From: Thermodesulfatator sp.
GTDB lineage: Bacteria > Desulfobacterota > Thermodesulfobacteria > Thermodesulfobacteriales > Thermodesulfobacteriaceae
Reading direction: 5' to 3'
Length of the DNA: 16,585 bases
Assembly (NCBI GenBank): GCA_027036915.1
Contig: JALWCD010000242.1
Location: 1-16,585 of the forward strand
In this document: piece after piece, positions 6,070-16,585 of the stretch
Layout of the letters: each line of letters starts with the position of its first letter
How positions within the stretch are numbered: the first letter of the stretch is position 1
The notes under the pieces: model-generated
Database searches by the model: none
What the model was told of the DNA's origin: nothing
What the model saw: only the letters and a program-made list of their open reading frames with translations
Program-made: the position numbers and the translations under genes

Positions 6070-7308
6070 TCAAAGCATCTTCTCCGCGATGTGGACCGTA
6101 AGATCCCCGAGCATGTTCACGTAGGAGCCGAACTCGTTGTCGTACCAGCCGTAAATCACGGCCTGGGTGATGGGCACCTCCACCTGAGCGCAGGAGAGCC
6201 CCTTGATCTCCTCGGCCGAAAGGCCCTTGCAGGCCTTCGTAAGATCCACCCGGGCCAGCGCCGTACGGGTATGGGTCTCCGCACCCTCGATGATGGCCGC
6301 CGCCTGAGGATAACCGATAATATCCGTGGAGACGTTCTGCTCCAGGGTGAAAACCAGATAGGGTTTGTAGGGCCCTTCGGCGGCCTTGCGATAAATTTCG
6401 TTTATGACCTCCCGGGTGATGCGATCCTCAAGACTCTCGTCCTGGAGATTCACCACCAGGACGATGAGACTTCCGGTGGTGGTGGGAATCCGCACGCTTT
6501 CGGCCATGAATCCGATACGCTTCATCTCCGGAATCACCAGCCCCAGGGCCTCGGCCGCTCCGGTGGTGGTGAGAATGATGTTGTTGAAGATGCTGCGGGT
6601 CTTGCGCAGATCCTTGGCCCCGGACTTCGGAGGCCGGTCCAGCACGGACTGGGAGTTGGTCACCGCATGGACCGTAACCATGGAGGCCGAAAGTATGCGG
6701 TCGGCCCCGAAATGGTCGAGAAGGGGTTTCACCATATAGGCCAGACAGGTGGTGGTGCAGGAAGCGGCTGAAATGACCCGGTGTTTTTCCGGGCGATAAT
6801 CCTCGGTGTTTATCCCGTAAACCACCGTTACGGAGTCCTCGGGAAAGCCCTTCTCCTTGTCCTTAAGCTTGAAGGGAGCCGAAAGGATGACCTTCTCCGC
6901 ACCGGCTGCCAGGTGACCCCGCAGGGCCCCTTTGGGATTATCCGGTTCGGCCTGAGGGTCCCGGAAAACCCCGGTGGTATCCACCACCAGGCGTACCCCT
7001 TCCTCCTTCCACTGAATGTCTCTGGGATTACGGTGTTCCCGCAGGATCTTCACCGGAACCCCGTTTATGGTCATGGTGCCTTCTTTCTCGTTCAGGTTCT
7101 CGATGACCCGCCCGCCGCGGTATCCATGAAGATAGGTGGCCAGCCGGCCGTAGGTGCTGTCCTTCTCGATATAGGCTGCAAGATCCTCAAGAGAACGCCC
7201 CACCTCCCGGCCGGTGTTGACCACGATCTCGGAGAAATATTTACGCGCCACGTGATGCCAGAGGGTCAATTTGCCAATCCTTCCCAGACCGTTGATACCT
7301 AATTTCAT
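6070..7308 (-). CDS. gap: Divergent long glyceraldehyde-3-phosphate dehydrogenase paralogue
   Basis: 412 residues, about 75 longer than classical GAPDH. The fold is clear: NGLGRIGK nucleotide loop (6-13), catalytic Cys184 in ASCTTTC, His214 in VTVHAVTN, and WYDNEFGSYVNML near the end. Differences from the other copy in this window: the aspartate after the second beta strand that usually selects NAD is replaced by NTGR (31-34), so NADP use is possible; CTTNC has become CTTTC; and extra segments lie near residues 115-131, 146-160 and 359-377. It starts 21 bases behind the PPDK-like gene with an AGGAGGGAGGG site and precedes pgk and tpiA. The pairing suggests the two GAPDHs run in different directions or with different cofactors; that is inference. 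The overall GAPDH assignment is firm. Confidence 0.9.
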   Translation of the reverse strand: MKLGINGLGRIGKLTLWHHVARKYFSEIVVNTGREVGRSLEDLAAYIEKDSTYGRLATYLHGYRGGRVIENLNEKEGTMTINGVPVKILREHRNPRDIQWKEEGVRLVVDTTGVFRDPQAEPDNPKGALRGHLAAGAEKVILSAPFKLKDKEKGFPEDSVTVVYGINTEDYRPEKHRVISAASCTTTCLAYMVKPLLDHFGADRILSASMVTVHAVTNSQSVLDRPPKSGAKDLRKTRSIFNNIILTTTGAAEALGLVIPEMKRIGFMAESVRIPTTTGSLIVLVVNLQDESLEDRITREVINEIYRKAAEGPYKPYLVFTLEQNVSTDIIGYPQAAAIIEGAETHTRTALARVDLTKACKGLSAEEIKGLSCAQVEVPITQAVIYGWYDNEFGSYVNMLGDLTVHIAEKML

Positions 7309-7329
7309 CCCTCCCTCCTTTTCCGATTT

Positions 7330-10300
7330 TTAGACCCTAACCAGGCCTATCACTTCCCTTACGGGATGTTTACCTAAATATACGTTTCCTCTCAAGCCAT
7401 CAAGACTTATCCACTCTCCGAGTCGCACCATTCGCCCATCAAAAAAAGCCACCTTCTTTTTTTCTTCTATGGTCAGATTCTCACAGCCCACCACGCAGGT
7501 CTTCCCCAGACGAGAGGCCACGATGGCGGCATGCGAGGTCTGACCTCCCCGGGCCGTAAGCAGACCGTCGGCCTGGCTGATTTCCTTGATGTCATCCGGC
7601 ACGGTGTCGTAACGCACCAGTATGAGAGGAGACTCCGGATCCTCCCGGCGCAGACGATGGATATCCTCCAGATCAAAGACCAGACGACCGGAGAGGGCAC
7701 CCCCGGAAACCCCTATTCCCTTGCCGAGAAAATATCTTTCGAGCTCCTCCATCTTCTCAAACACCCGGATCCGGGGTTTCTCTTCCTGGGTCACCATGTC
7801 CCGCACCTGAAGGATATAGAGATCCTCCCGGCGAGGGCCTTCGAAGGTGAACTCTATCTCCTGATGAGACCATTTTTTCTCATAAACCAGATGTTGCGCC
7901 ATCTCGAAAAGGGCCTGATAGATCTCTGGAAAGGCCTCCTCAAGTGAGGGGCCCTCCCGTCTTTCCCGTTTTCGCTGTTCGATGGAAATGGGATAGGTGT
8001 TCACCAGACCGGAGACGATATCCTCTCCCTGATTGCCCGGGGTATAGTCTCCCCAGAGGGCCAGCCGGGAAAGCTTCCCATAGGGCGGCGCGGTAAAGAC
8101 CACTCCGGTGCCGGCCTCAAGCCCCAGATTCCCGAAGGTCATGGCCTGCACGATCACAGCCGTGCCCCAGGCCTCGGATATGCCCATGATCTCCCGGTAA
8201 ACCCGGGCCTTTTTGGCCTGCCAGGAGGCGAAAATGAGCTCCAGGGACCGGGCCAGCTGCTCCCAGGGATCATCCGGAATGGTGATGCCGTGGCTCTCCA
8301 CCATTTTACGGTAAAGGAGAGCTAGCTCCCGCATCTCTTCGCCCGAAAACTCCCGTTTTTTCTTGACCCCGTAAAGCCTTTTGTGAGCTCGCATGAGCTG
8401 GTTGAAGAGCTCCCGCTCCAGGCCGTGGGCCATGGCCCAGCTCTGCACGAACCGGCGATAAGTGTCCCAGGCGAACCAGAGATTGCCGGTCCTCTCCGCC
8501 AGGCCTTCGATGATCTCGGGATTGGAGCCCAGGTTGAGGATGGTGGACATCATGCCGGGCATGGAGATGGCCGCTCCGCTGCGGACCGAAAGAAGAAGGG
8601 GATTTTCCGGGGAACCGAAGAGGCGGCCGGTACGCCGCTCGAGGACCTTCACCCCCTCCTCAATCCGGGCCAGGAGATCCTGGTAGGCCTCCCGGTAACG
8701 GGAAATGACCGGATAACAACGGAAAACCTCCGTGGTGATCACGAAGCCCGGGGGCACCGGCAGGTCTTCCTCGGTGAGAAGAAGAAGGTTGTAGGCCTTG
8801 TTGCCCAGATGAATGAGATCCCGGGCCAGGGGATTGGGCTCGTTAAGATCGCAAAGGGCCCGTTCCGGATCATAGCTCATCAGAAGGTCCAGATCCCGGG
8901 CGTCCAGTCTTTCCCTTTGCTTGAGAAGGATCTGGTAAACCCGGGAGACAAAGTTGTCCAGGGACTGAAGCACAAAGGAGGAAGCCACCAGGTCCCGGGT
9001 AAAGGTCTCGGTCACGTGGTGGATAAATTCACCTTCGGAAAGTCTGGACGTCCCCCGACGATAGCGGGGCAAAAGGTGTTTGCGCCCCATCTGGCGGAGT
9101 ATAATCCCCAGGTTTTCCACGTGCGGACTGATGTAGTAGGCCTTGATGATGTGTCGCACCCCTTCGAGCAGGCCCCGGAAGATATCCAGATACTGGGTAT
9201 AGGTAAATCGGCGCATCTCAAGGGAATTTTCCAGAAGTTGAAGATAGATGTCGAATTTCTTGGAACTGATACCCTCGATGGCCAGCCCTTTACGGAAAAG
9301 CTTTAGATACTTGAGGATCCTGAAGAAGGTGGCCCGGGTAATGAAGGGTGGATCGAAATCCCGGACCAGTTCCTCGAAGTAGGTTCGGGCCAGGGTCTCC
9401 AGGCGAAAAGTCAGGCCCAGGGCGTCGAATTTTTTCTCGTGATAGCGGCCGTACATGGAAGGGATGTCCGCCGCAATATGGCGCTTGAGATAAATGTCCT
9501 CCTTCGGGGAAAACTTTCGGCGAGAGAGGATAATGTGGTCCTTGAGATACTCCAGATAGTCCAGAAGGGCGGCCAGGCGCTTTTCGACCCTCTCCTCCTC
9601 AAGTCCTTTAAGAAGCCCATCCACCCCCTCAAAACCCCAGACTCTGGCCTGCTCCAGATACCCGCGAATATCCTCCAGGGAAAGGCTGTATTTCTGGTGC
9701 TCCAGCAGATAAAGTTCATGGAGGAGATAGACTCTTTTCTTTTCTGTCTCGGAAACTCCGGACCCTTCAAGGGCCTCTTTGACCTCCTCTGGTTTGCGTT
9801 CAAGAAGATCTTCAACCCGCCTGATACGCAGGGCCCGGAAAAGGTGTCTGGTGGCCTGATGGGCCTCCTCCACCAGAGGGCCTCCGGTCTCAAGAGCCTG
9901 CCAGAGTTCGGGAGGGAGAAAAGGTTTGAGGGGTTTTTTGTCCAGGCTATACCAGAACTGGAAGATGGCTTCTATGAAATCCAGAATGAGATTGGAACTT
10001 TCTACGTGACACTGTTTGCGCAAAAAATGGATGAGGGGATCTTTGCGGTTATGGATTTCGTCGATCTCGGTGGAGACGTCCCTCAAACGCCCCTCGGCAC
10101 CGATTTCGTGATAATAGACCGGAAGGAGCCGACAGAACTGTTTCACCAGGCTGTAAACCGGAGCTATGTCGGCGTTGAGCAGCCTGGTAACATCTTTCTG
10201 GAAAAGGTCCGTATCCCGGATACAGGTTCCGGCCAGTTTTAGATTGATGATGAGGGCCGAAAGCAGAGTCACACACCACTTGGGATTCCGCTCAAAAATC

Positions 10301-11486
10301 TCCAGCCATACCCGAATGTTCATGAGGTGGGCCGGATTGCACAGCACGTGCCATTCCTGATCCACCCCTTTGATTTCGGGATACTGAAACCCGAAACGAA
10401 TCACCTCTTCCACGAAGATTTCGGCCAGATGCGGATCTTCCCGGTCCAGAATCTCGAAGCCCAGGTTCTTGATACACTGTAGAGCCGTCCAGGGAAAAAG
10501 CCGAACCTTTCTTTTCAGGATCTCAAAGGTCCGCACCACCAGCCGATCCAGATTCTCCCGGGCCTCGGCCCGGATGAGGGCCACCAGGGAACGGTTGATC
10601 TCCCGCAGGACCTCCTCGTGGATGAGAGAGAGGGCCGGATTTTCGGCCATTTTAAAGAGGAAAAGAAGCTTAAGGTCCTCCTGATCGCTTTCCGCCGAAA
10701 GTCCTTCCAGCCGGGCCGGAATTTCCCTGAAGACCTTGATGAGATCCAGGTGGTCCGGAAAATGAAGAAGCTCCTCCAGACTTAAGGCAATCTCTCGTTC
10801 CAGAACCTTCAGATATTTTCGCAGCCTCCGATGAGAAACCGGTTGCACTATTTCAGCATAGCCTTCCACCCCGGGAAAGAATTTCGCCGGATCCGGATAT
10901 CTAAGCCAGGCGCGATAGGTAAAAACTAGATCCCGCCTTACCAGCTCCAGGAGGATTGCCGGCGGTGGCAAGGGGCTCCTTTCCAGATACTTTTCCGCCA
11001 GTCTCTTGAAGGAATAATAACTTTCCAGAAAGGCCTGCCACCTATCCTCAGGAAGTCCACAAACACCCTCGCAAACCCCTTCAAAGACCGGAAGGAAGAC
11101 CCCCCAGACCCTCTCCCCCCGAACCTCCACGGCCTCCCCAAGTACCGAGAAAAGTCCCTCTCCGGCCTGAGCCCAGAGTTCCTTTTTCTTCTCCGCAAAG
11201 CCCCAGAAAAAAATGTCGGTAATGACCCACAGGGCCTGAGGACCTTTCTCATGGCTCAAAATGACGCGGAGATTTTTCAGGGCAAAGGACCGCAGATCCG
11301 CCAGGACCAGCCGCAGATTGCGATAAGGGTGATGGGCCTCCTTTAAGAGTTCTTCCGCCTGCTTTTCGAGACCCCGATAACCCGAAACCGCCTCCAGGAG
11401 GACCAGATGACGCTCATCCGGCCGGATATCTTCAACCGCCGTCTCGGCCAGATTGGCCAGTAACGCCTTGGAGGTGAAGGCCCTCA

Positions 11487-11487
<1 letters not shown>
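7330..11487 (-). CDS. Large PPDK-like phosphotransfer protein: unknown helical N-terminus + ATP-grasp + phosphohistidine domain, no PEP/pyruvate barrel
   Basis: 1385 residues. About 880 N-terminal residues are mostly helical, rich in Leu, Arg and Glu, and match no domain I recognise; a notably conserved-looking stretch lies near 420-500 (RDTDLFQKD, IGAEGRLRDVSTEIDE). From about 884 to 1230 follows a complete pyruvate-phosphate-dikinase-type ATP-grasp domain: LGNKAYNL, SVRSGAAISMPGMM with Arg969, GNQGEDIVSG, and LQVRD with Arg1229. Then a swivelling phosphohistidine domain with GGQTSHAA, His1319 as phospho-acceptor and Thr1317 at the position regulated in PPDK. The protein stops 66 residues later, so the TIM barrel that handles PEP/pyruvate in PPDK and PEP synthase is absent. 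It should autophosphorylate from ATP, but the acceptor is unknown. Its ATG overlaps the stop of the preceding gap by one base (TAATG), indicating coupling. Domain order differs from glucan water dikinase. Confidence 0.85.
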
Positions 11488-13019
<1,532 letters not shown>

Positions 13020-13020
<1 letters not shown>

Positions 13021-13415
13021 TAACTCTCAAGAAAAGCCGCCGACCGCACGATGGCCTTTTTGCCGGCCTCGGTCACCAGGGCCGCAAGTTCTCTGGGAGG
13101 CAACTCCCGGTGCTGCACGGCCTTGATCAGCATGGGAAGATTGACCCCCGAGACCACCTCCACCCGCCCCTCTTCCAGAAAGGCCAGACCGAAATTGGAA
13201 GGGGTGCCGCCGAAAAGGTCCGTGAGGATGAGCACCCCCTGGCCCTGGTCGGCCAAGGCCAGGGTCTTTTCTATACGCTCCCGGATCTTCTCCGGTTCCT
13301 CCGCCGGGTCGATATCCAGGGGAAAAACGCCCTCCTGATCTTCCAGAATGAACGCGGCCACCTTGACCAGCTCCCGGGCCAGATTGCCGTGGGCGATCAC
13401 CAGGATTCCGGTCAT
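13020..13415 (-). CDS. Mannose-type PTS EIIA component
   Basis: 131 residues, matching the free-standing EIIA-Man domain. The phosphorylatable His9 sits in ILVIAHGNLA and the active-site helper motif TDLFGGTPSNF spans 65-75. In the classical PTS this protein receives phosphate from HPr-His and passes it to EIIB. No IIB, IIC or IID genes are present here, so it more likely acts as a regulatory phosphoacceptor in a nitrogen-PTS-like chain. Its ATG overlaps the rapZ stop (ATGA) and has AAAGGAGAG upstream. In many proteobacteria HPr and Enzyme I genes follow such an EIIA; here rimI and gap follow instead. Confidence 0.92.
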
Positions 13416-14287
13416 GGGCTCTCCTTTTCAAGATCGCGATGGGTGACCATTATCCTTCGCCCTGAGCCCTTCAGACGTTCGGCCAGCGCCTCGGTTACGG
13501 CCACCGAGCGGTGCCTTCCCCCGGTGCATCCCAGGGCTATCACCACATAAGCCCTTCCTTCCTTTTCATAATACGGAAAAACCAGATTTAAAAGCCCCGT
13601 AATATCCTCAAGAAACCTCCGCCCTTCCGGACCGTTTAACACGTAAGCCTTCACGCGTTCGTCTTTTCCGGAAAAAGGTTTCAATTCCGGAACGAAATAA
13701 GGATTGGGAAGAAAACGGAGATCGAAGACGAAATGGGCTTCGGCCGGAAGACCGTATTTGAAACCGAAGGAAAGGAGATGAACGGTGGGCAGTCCCAGCG
13801 ATTCCCTTTCCCCGTATCTTCTTATGATCTCCTCCCGGAGCTGGTAAAGATTGTACCGGGAGGTATCCAGGATCACCGTGGCCCATTCCTTAAGGGGCGA
13901 AAGAAGCTCCCTTTCCCTCTCCAGGGCCTCCCTGAGGGGAATGTCCCGGGCCAGGGGGTGGGGCCTCCGGGTCTGGCTGTAACGGTAGAGCAGGATCTCC
14001 GGCGCCGCGGTGAGAAAAAGGATCTCGAAATAATAGCCGGCCGCCCTGATTCTTCCCAGAAGCTCGGCGTACTGTTCGACCGTGATCCCGGAACGGATAT
14101 CCATCACCACCGCGATCTTCCCGAGACCGGCCCGGCCCTGAATCTCAAGGAGAGGCAGCAGGAGATCCGGGGGCAGATTGTCCACACAGAAGTAGCCCAG
14201 ATCCTCAAAGGCTTTGAGGGCCGTGCTTTTACCCGACCCCGACAATCCGGAAATAATGACCAGTTCGACTCTATTTCTAGAATTCAC
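13412..14287 (-). CDS. rapZ: RNase adapter RapZ / nucleotide-binding protein (YvcJ family)
   Basis: 291 residues from the GTG chosen here, close to the family's 280-295. The P-loop GLSGSGKS is at 14-21, DNLP at 36-39 and the family signature GCTGGRHRS at 253-261. In Enterobacteriaceae RapZ steers RNase E to the small RNA GlmZ and senses glucosamine 6-phosphate; in other phyla it is an NTP-binding protein of less certain role. The start is uncertain: the frame is open further upstream, but only inside ptsN. Alternatives are this GTG and a TTG at 14293, the latter 12 bases after a GGAGG that lies within ptsN. Either overlaps the end of ptsN, so coupling is likely. Confidence 0.93.
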   Translation of the reverse strand: MNSRNRVELVIISGLSGSGKSTALKAFEDLGYFCVDNLPPDLLLPLLEIQGRAGLGKIAVVMDIRSGITVEQYAELLGRIRAAGYYFEILFLTAAPEILLYRYSQTRRPHPLARDIPLREALERERELLSPLKEWATVILDTSRYNLYQLREEIIRRYGERESLGLPTVHLLSFGFKYGLPAEAHFVFDLRFLPNPYFVPELKPFSGKDERVKAYVLNGPEGRRFLEDITGLLNLVFPYYEKEGRAYVVIALGCTGGRHRSVAVTEALAERLKGSGRRIMVTHRDLEKESP

Positions 14288-14735
14288 GGTCAAAACGCCG
14301 GATAACCTCCAGCATCTCCTGCGGACTGCGGGCCGCAAGGAGGGCCTCCCGAAAGCCTTGCTCCTTAAGCATACGGGCCAGATGAGAGAGACAGCGCAGG
14401 TAAAGACCGCTTTCCTCCTCGGGGGCCAGAACGGTGAAAATGATCCTTACCGGCTGACCGTCCGGGCTGTCAAAGGGAAGCCCCCTGAGGCACCGGGCTA
14501 CGCTCACGTAGATCCTGGCCAGGAGCGGAACCCGGGCGTGAGGGAGCGCCACCCCCTCCCCCAGGGCCGTGGAACCCAGTCTTTCCCTTTCCACCAGGGC
14601 CTCCTCTATTCTCCGGGCCTTAAGACCGGTTTCCTCCGCCAGAATGCGACTGATACTCTGAAAAAAGGCCCATTTGTCCGGGACGGAAAGATCCGTCAGA
14701 ACGGCCTTCTCGCAGAGCAAACCCAGCAAACGCAT
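14277..14735 (-). CDS. ptsN: PTS EIIA-Ntr (nitrogen regulatory phosphoacceptor)
   Basis: 152 residues, normal for PtsN. The phosphorylated histidine is His66 in GEGVALPHARV, preceded by the usual RERLGSTALG. PtsN receives phosphate from the PtsP (EI-Ntr)/NPr chain and in proteobacteria regulates potassium uptake, nitrogen and carbon responses by protein contacts rather than sugar transport. It begins 2 bases after the hpf stop with GGAGTAAGG directly before its ATG and overlaps rapZ by 11 bases. The rpoN-hpf-ptsN-rapZ order is the well-known conserved block, which supports the call. No NPr or PtsP gene is in the window. Confidence 0.95.
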   Translation of the reverse strand: MRLLGLLCEKAVLTDLSVPDKWAFFQSISRILAEETGLKARRIEEALVERERLGSTALGEGVALPHARVPLLARIYVSVARCLRGLPFDSPDGQPVRIIFTVLAPEEESGLYLRCLSHLARMLKEQGFREALLAARSPQEMLEVIRRFDREF

Positions 14736-14737
14736 CC

Positions 14738-15253
14738 TTACTCCGGAATGACCAGCAGGAGTTTGTCTCCCTCGCGATAAAGCGCACAGAGTTTATCCCC
14801 TTCGTCGGCGTTGAGGAAAAGGAAAACCGGTCTTTCCTGCCCGGAAAACTGCGCTACAGCCTCTTCCACGGACATGGGTTTAAGGGCCACCCTTTCCACC
14901 TGTATTTCCGGCGGAGCGAACTCCTCCGGAGGGGGCACCGGAATCTCCATCCGGCGGCCCTTTTTGTTTATTCCCTTGCGTTTTTCCCGGTGGCGTTTGA
15001 TCTGTTTCTCCAGCACGTCCGAAACCAGGTCGATGGCCTCATACATGTCCTGGGTCTCCTCCCGGGCGGTAAGATCCAGGCCGTCGCCCCTTAAGATCAC
15101 TTCCGCCTCGTTGCGAAACTTCTCGGCCTTGAGAATCACATGGGCCTCCACCGGACCCTCGAAATATTTCTCCAGCCTCCCGATCTTCCTGCGCACGTAA
15201 TCCTTAAGCCCTTCCGAGGAGTCCAGATGCCGGAAAGTAATGTTGATCTGCAT
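14738..15253 (-). CDS. hpf: Ribosome hibernation-promoting factor, long form
   Basis: 171 residues. The N-terminal S30AE/HPF domain (about 1-98) starts MQINITFRHLDSSEGLKDYV and carries the basic EKQIKRHREKRKG segment. After a proline-rich linker (about 103-118) comes the C-terminal dimerisation domain (about 119-171) with LKPMSVEEAVAQF and the FLFLNADEGDKLCALYR stretch. The long form pairs two 70S ribosomes into 100S dimers by itself, without RMF, in starvation. E. coli and relatives carry the short form at this rpoN-linked position. AAGGAGG stands 7 bases before the ATG; the gap after rpoN is 4 bases. Confidence 0.94.
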   Translation of the reverse strand: MQINITFRHLDSSEGLKDYVRRKIGRLEKYFEGPVEAHVILKAEKFRNEAEVILRGDGLDLTAREETQDMYEAIDLVSDVLEKQIKRHREKRKGINKKGRRMEIPVPPPEEFAPPEIQVERVALKPMSVEEAVAQFSGQERPVFLFLNADEGDKLCALYREGDKLLLVIPE

Positions 15254-15257
15254 ACCG

Positions 15258-16585
15258 TTACCTCCTTACGCCGTTTTTTTTCCTTGCCCGGGCCGGGGGG
15301 ATGCCCAGGAGCTCCCGGTATTTGGCCACCGTACGGCGGGCTATTTTAACCTTATATTTTTCGGCCAGCACCCTGGCCAGCTCCTGATCGCTATAGGGCC
15401 GCTCCGGATCTTCCCGGGCCACCAGCTCCTTGATGTACTCCTTGACCGCTTCCGAAGAAACCGCCCCCTCTCCCCCTTTAAGACCCGAAGGGAAGAAAAA
15501 TTTTAGTTCATAAAGACCATGGGGGGTTTCGGCGTATTTATGATGGGTTACCCGGCTCACGGTGGACTCGTGCACCCCGACCCTCTCGGCCACCTCCTTC
15601 AGGGTGAGGGGTCTGAGATAAGCCGGGCCCTTCTCCAGAAAGTCCCTCTGGAGTTCGGCCAGGACCTCCGCCACCTTAAGAAGGGTTTTTCCCCTCTGAT
15701 CCAGGCTCTTGATGAGCCATTCGGCTGAGCGGAGTTTTTCCCGGATAAAGAGCTTGGCCTTCCGGGGCACGGTGGGATCGGCCAGAAGCCTCCGATAACG
15801 GGCGTTGATTCGCAGACGGGGAAAGCCCTCCTCGTACAATCTGGCCCGCCAGCGCCCGCCTTCCCGGTAAAAAACCACATCGGGCTCCAGGTAAAGGGTG
15901 GTTCCGCTGCCGAAGGCCCGGCCGGGAAAAGGCTCAAGCCCGCGGATCAAATCGAGCGCCTGAGCCACCTCCTCCTCCGAAACCCCCAGCTTCCGGGCCA
16001 GAAATTCCTGGCCCTTGGGTATTTCCCGAAGGTGATTTTTGACGATTTCCACCGCCAGCCCGTTATTCACCCCCAGATAGGCCAGCTGGGCCAGGAGACA
16101 TTCTTCCACCCCTGCCGAGCCCACCCCCACGGGATCGAAAAACTTGAGGCGCTCCCTGACCCTCTCCACCACCTCCAGGGAGACCCCGAGATCCCGGGCC
16201 GCCTCCCCGGGCTCAAGGGTGAGAAAGCCGCGATCGTCCAGGTTCTGAATCAGGTACTCCGCTACCCGCCTTTCCGTCTCCGAAAAACCGGCCAGCGAAA
16301 TCTGCCATAGAAGATGCTCGTAAAGCCCTTCCTCCTTTCGGACCCGGGCCTCCCAGTCGAGGGGCTCCTTCTCCTCAAAGGCCATGGAGGGGTAGGGAGA
16401 AAATTCCTCCTCGAAAAGATCCTCCCAGGACTCTTCCTCCAGCCTCGGCCCCTCTTCGTCTTTCAGCCAGCTTTCGAGGGGAATTTCATACTCCGGTTCC
16501 TGGGCCTCGAGAACCGGGTTATTCTCCAGTTCCTCCCGCAGATATTGCTCGAGTTCCAGGCGGTTGAGCTGCAGGAGCTTTAAGG
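15258..16585 (-). CDS. rpoN: RNA polymerase sigma-54 factor (5' end beyond window)
   Basis: About 441 residues are in the window and the frame stays open to the right edge, so the ATG at 16385 is internal. The first residues seen, LKLLQLNRLELEQYLREELENNPVLE, are the activator-responsive region I; probably only 15-25 residues are missing. An acidic region II follows, then the core-binding domain, the helix-turn-helix LKEVAERVGVHESTVSRVTHH, and the RpoN box ARRTVAKYRE close to the C-terminus. Together these give sigma-54, which reads -24/-12 promoters under AAA+ activators. It is the first gene seen of the hpf-ptsN-rapZ run. No -24/-12 promoter was evident in the window by eye. Confidence 0.95.
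   Translation of the reverse strand, partial: LKLLQLNRLELEQYLREELENNPVLEAQEPEYEIPLESWLKDEEGPRLEEESWEDLFEEEFSPYPSMAFEEKEPLDWEARVRKEEGLYEHLLWQISLAGFSETERRVAEYLIQNLDDRGFLTLEPGEAARDLGVSLEVVERVRERLKFFDPVGVGSAGVEECLLAQLAYLGVNNGLAVEIVKNHLREIPKGQEFLARKLGVSEEEVAQALDLIRGLEPFPGRAFGSGTTLYLEPDVVFYREGGRWRARLYEEGFPRLRINARYRRLLADPTVPRKAKLFIREKLRSAEWLIKSLDQRGKTLLKVAEVLAELQRDFLEKGPAYLRPLTLKEVAERVGVHESTVSRVTHHKYAETPHGLYELKFFFPSGLKGGEGAVSSEAVKEYIKELVAREDPERPYSDQELARVLAEKYKVKIARRTVAKYRELLGIPPARARKKNGVRR

Noticed and set aside
4313..6124. A 603-codon plus-strand open frame opposite tpiA and pgk.
   Set aside because: Both opposite-strand genes are intact and highly conserved. The plus-strand product is rich in Gly, His, Pro and Arg with no recognisable domain, a typical shadow frame.
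8383..9306. A 307-codon plus-strand open frame opposite the PPDK-like gene.
   Set aside because: No ribosome-binding site, no domain resemblance, and the opposite strand encodes the well-supported ATP-grasp region.
16383..16385. Start of rpoN at the ATG at 16385.
   Set aside because: The frame continues to the window edge and encodes recognisable sigma-54 region I, so this ATG is internal.

Overview
The window is a gene-dense, moderately GC-rich stretch of a bacterial chromosome. Its proteins are rich in Glu, Lys and Arg, many starts have strong AGGAGG-type ribosome binding sites, and genes overlap by 1-4 bases. The gene set combines complex I genes led by a four-cluster ferredoxin, an eight-haem periplasmic cytochrome, RpoN with long-form HPF and PTS-Ntr/EIIA proteins but no sugar permease, and glycolysis/gluconeogenesis genes. 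This suggests an anaerobic, possibly thermophilic member of the Desulfobacterota/Thermodesulfobacteriota. That assignment is inferred from gene content and style; no rRNA or marker alignment was possible.

Layout. (1) Positions 1-1410, minus strand: a 4x[4Fe-4S] ferredoxin, then nuoA, nuoB and the start of nuoC, with a promoter so close to the ferredoxin ATG that the mRNA may be leaderless. (2) 1527-2183, minus: scpA, a condensin subunit, with no scpB in view. (3) 2277-3515, plus: a single eight-haem HAO-like cytochrome with a signal peptide, closed by a textbook terminator. The scpA/cytochrome divergent gap carries an FNR/CRP-like palindrome. (4) 3669-16585, minus: about 12.9 kb of tightly packed co-oriented genes. 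In transcription order these are rpoN (5' end outside the window), hpf, ptsN, rapZ, a mannose-type EIIA, rimI, gap, a 1385-residue PPDK-like protein, a second divergent long gap, pgk, tpiA and a CoA-binding-domain protein.

How the genes may work together. The first half of the long run is the familiar rpoN-hpf-ptsN-rapZ regulatory block (sigma-54, ribosome hibernation, nitrogen PTS). The second half is the lower triose-phosphate pathway with two different GAPDHs. Between them sits a large protein with the ATP-grasp and phosphohistidine domains of pyruvate phosphate dikinase but no PEP/pyruvate-binding barrel. It is fused behind about 880 residues of unrecognised, mostly helical sequence and is translationally coupled to the canonical gap. 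This is the most novel-looking item: a dikinase-like phosphotransfer protein with no visible acceptor domain, flanked by two GAPDH paralogues and downstream of two EIIA proteins whose HPr and Enzyme I are not in the window. The octaheme cytochrome and the ferredoxin-led nuo cluster point to anaerobic respiration, possibly of nitrogen oxides, but physiology cannot be fixed from this window alone.
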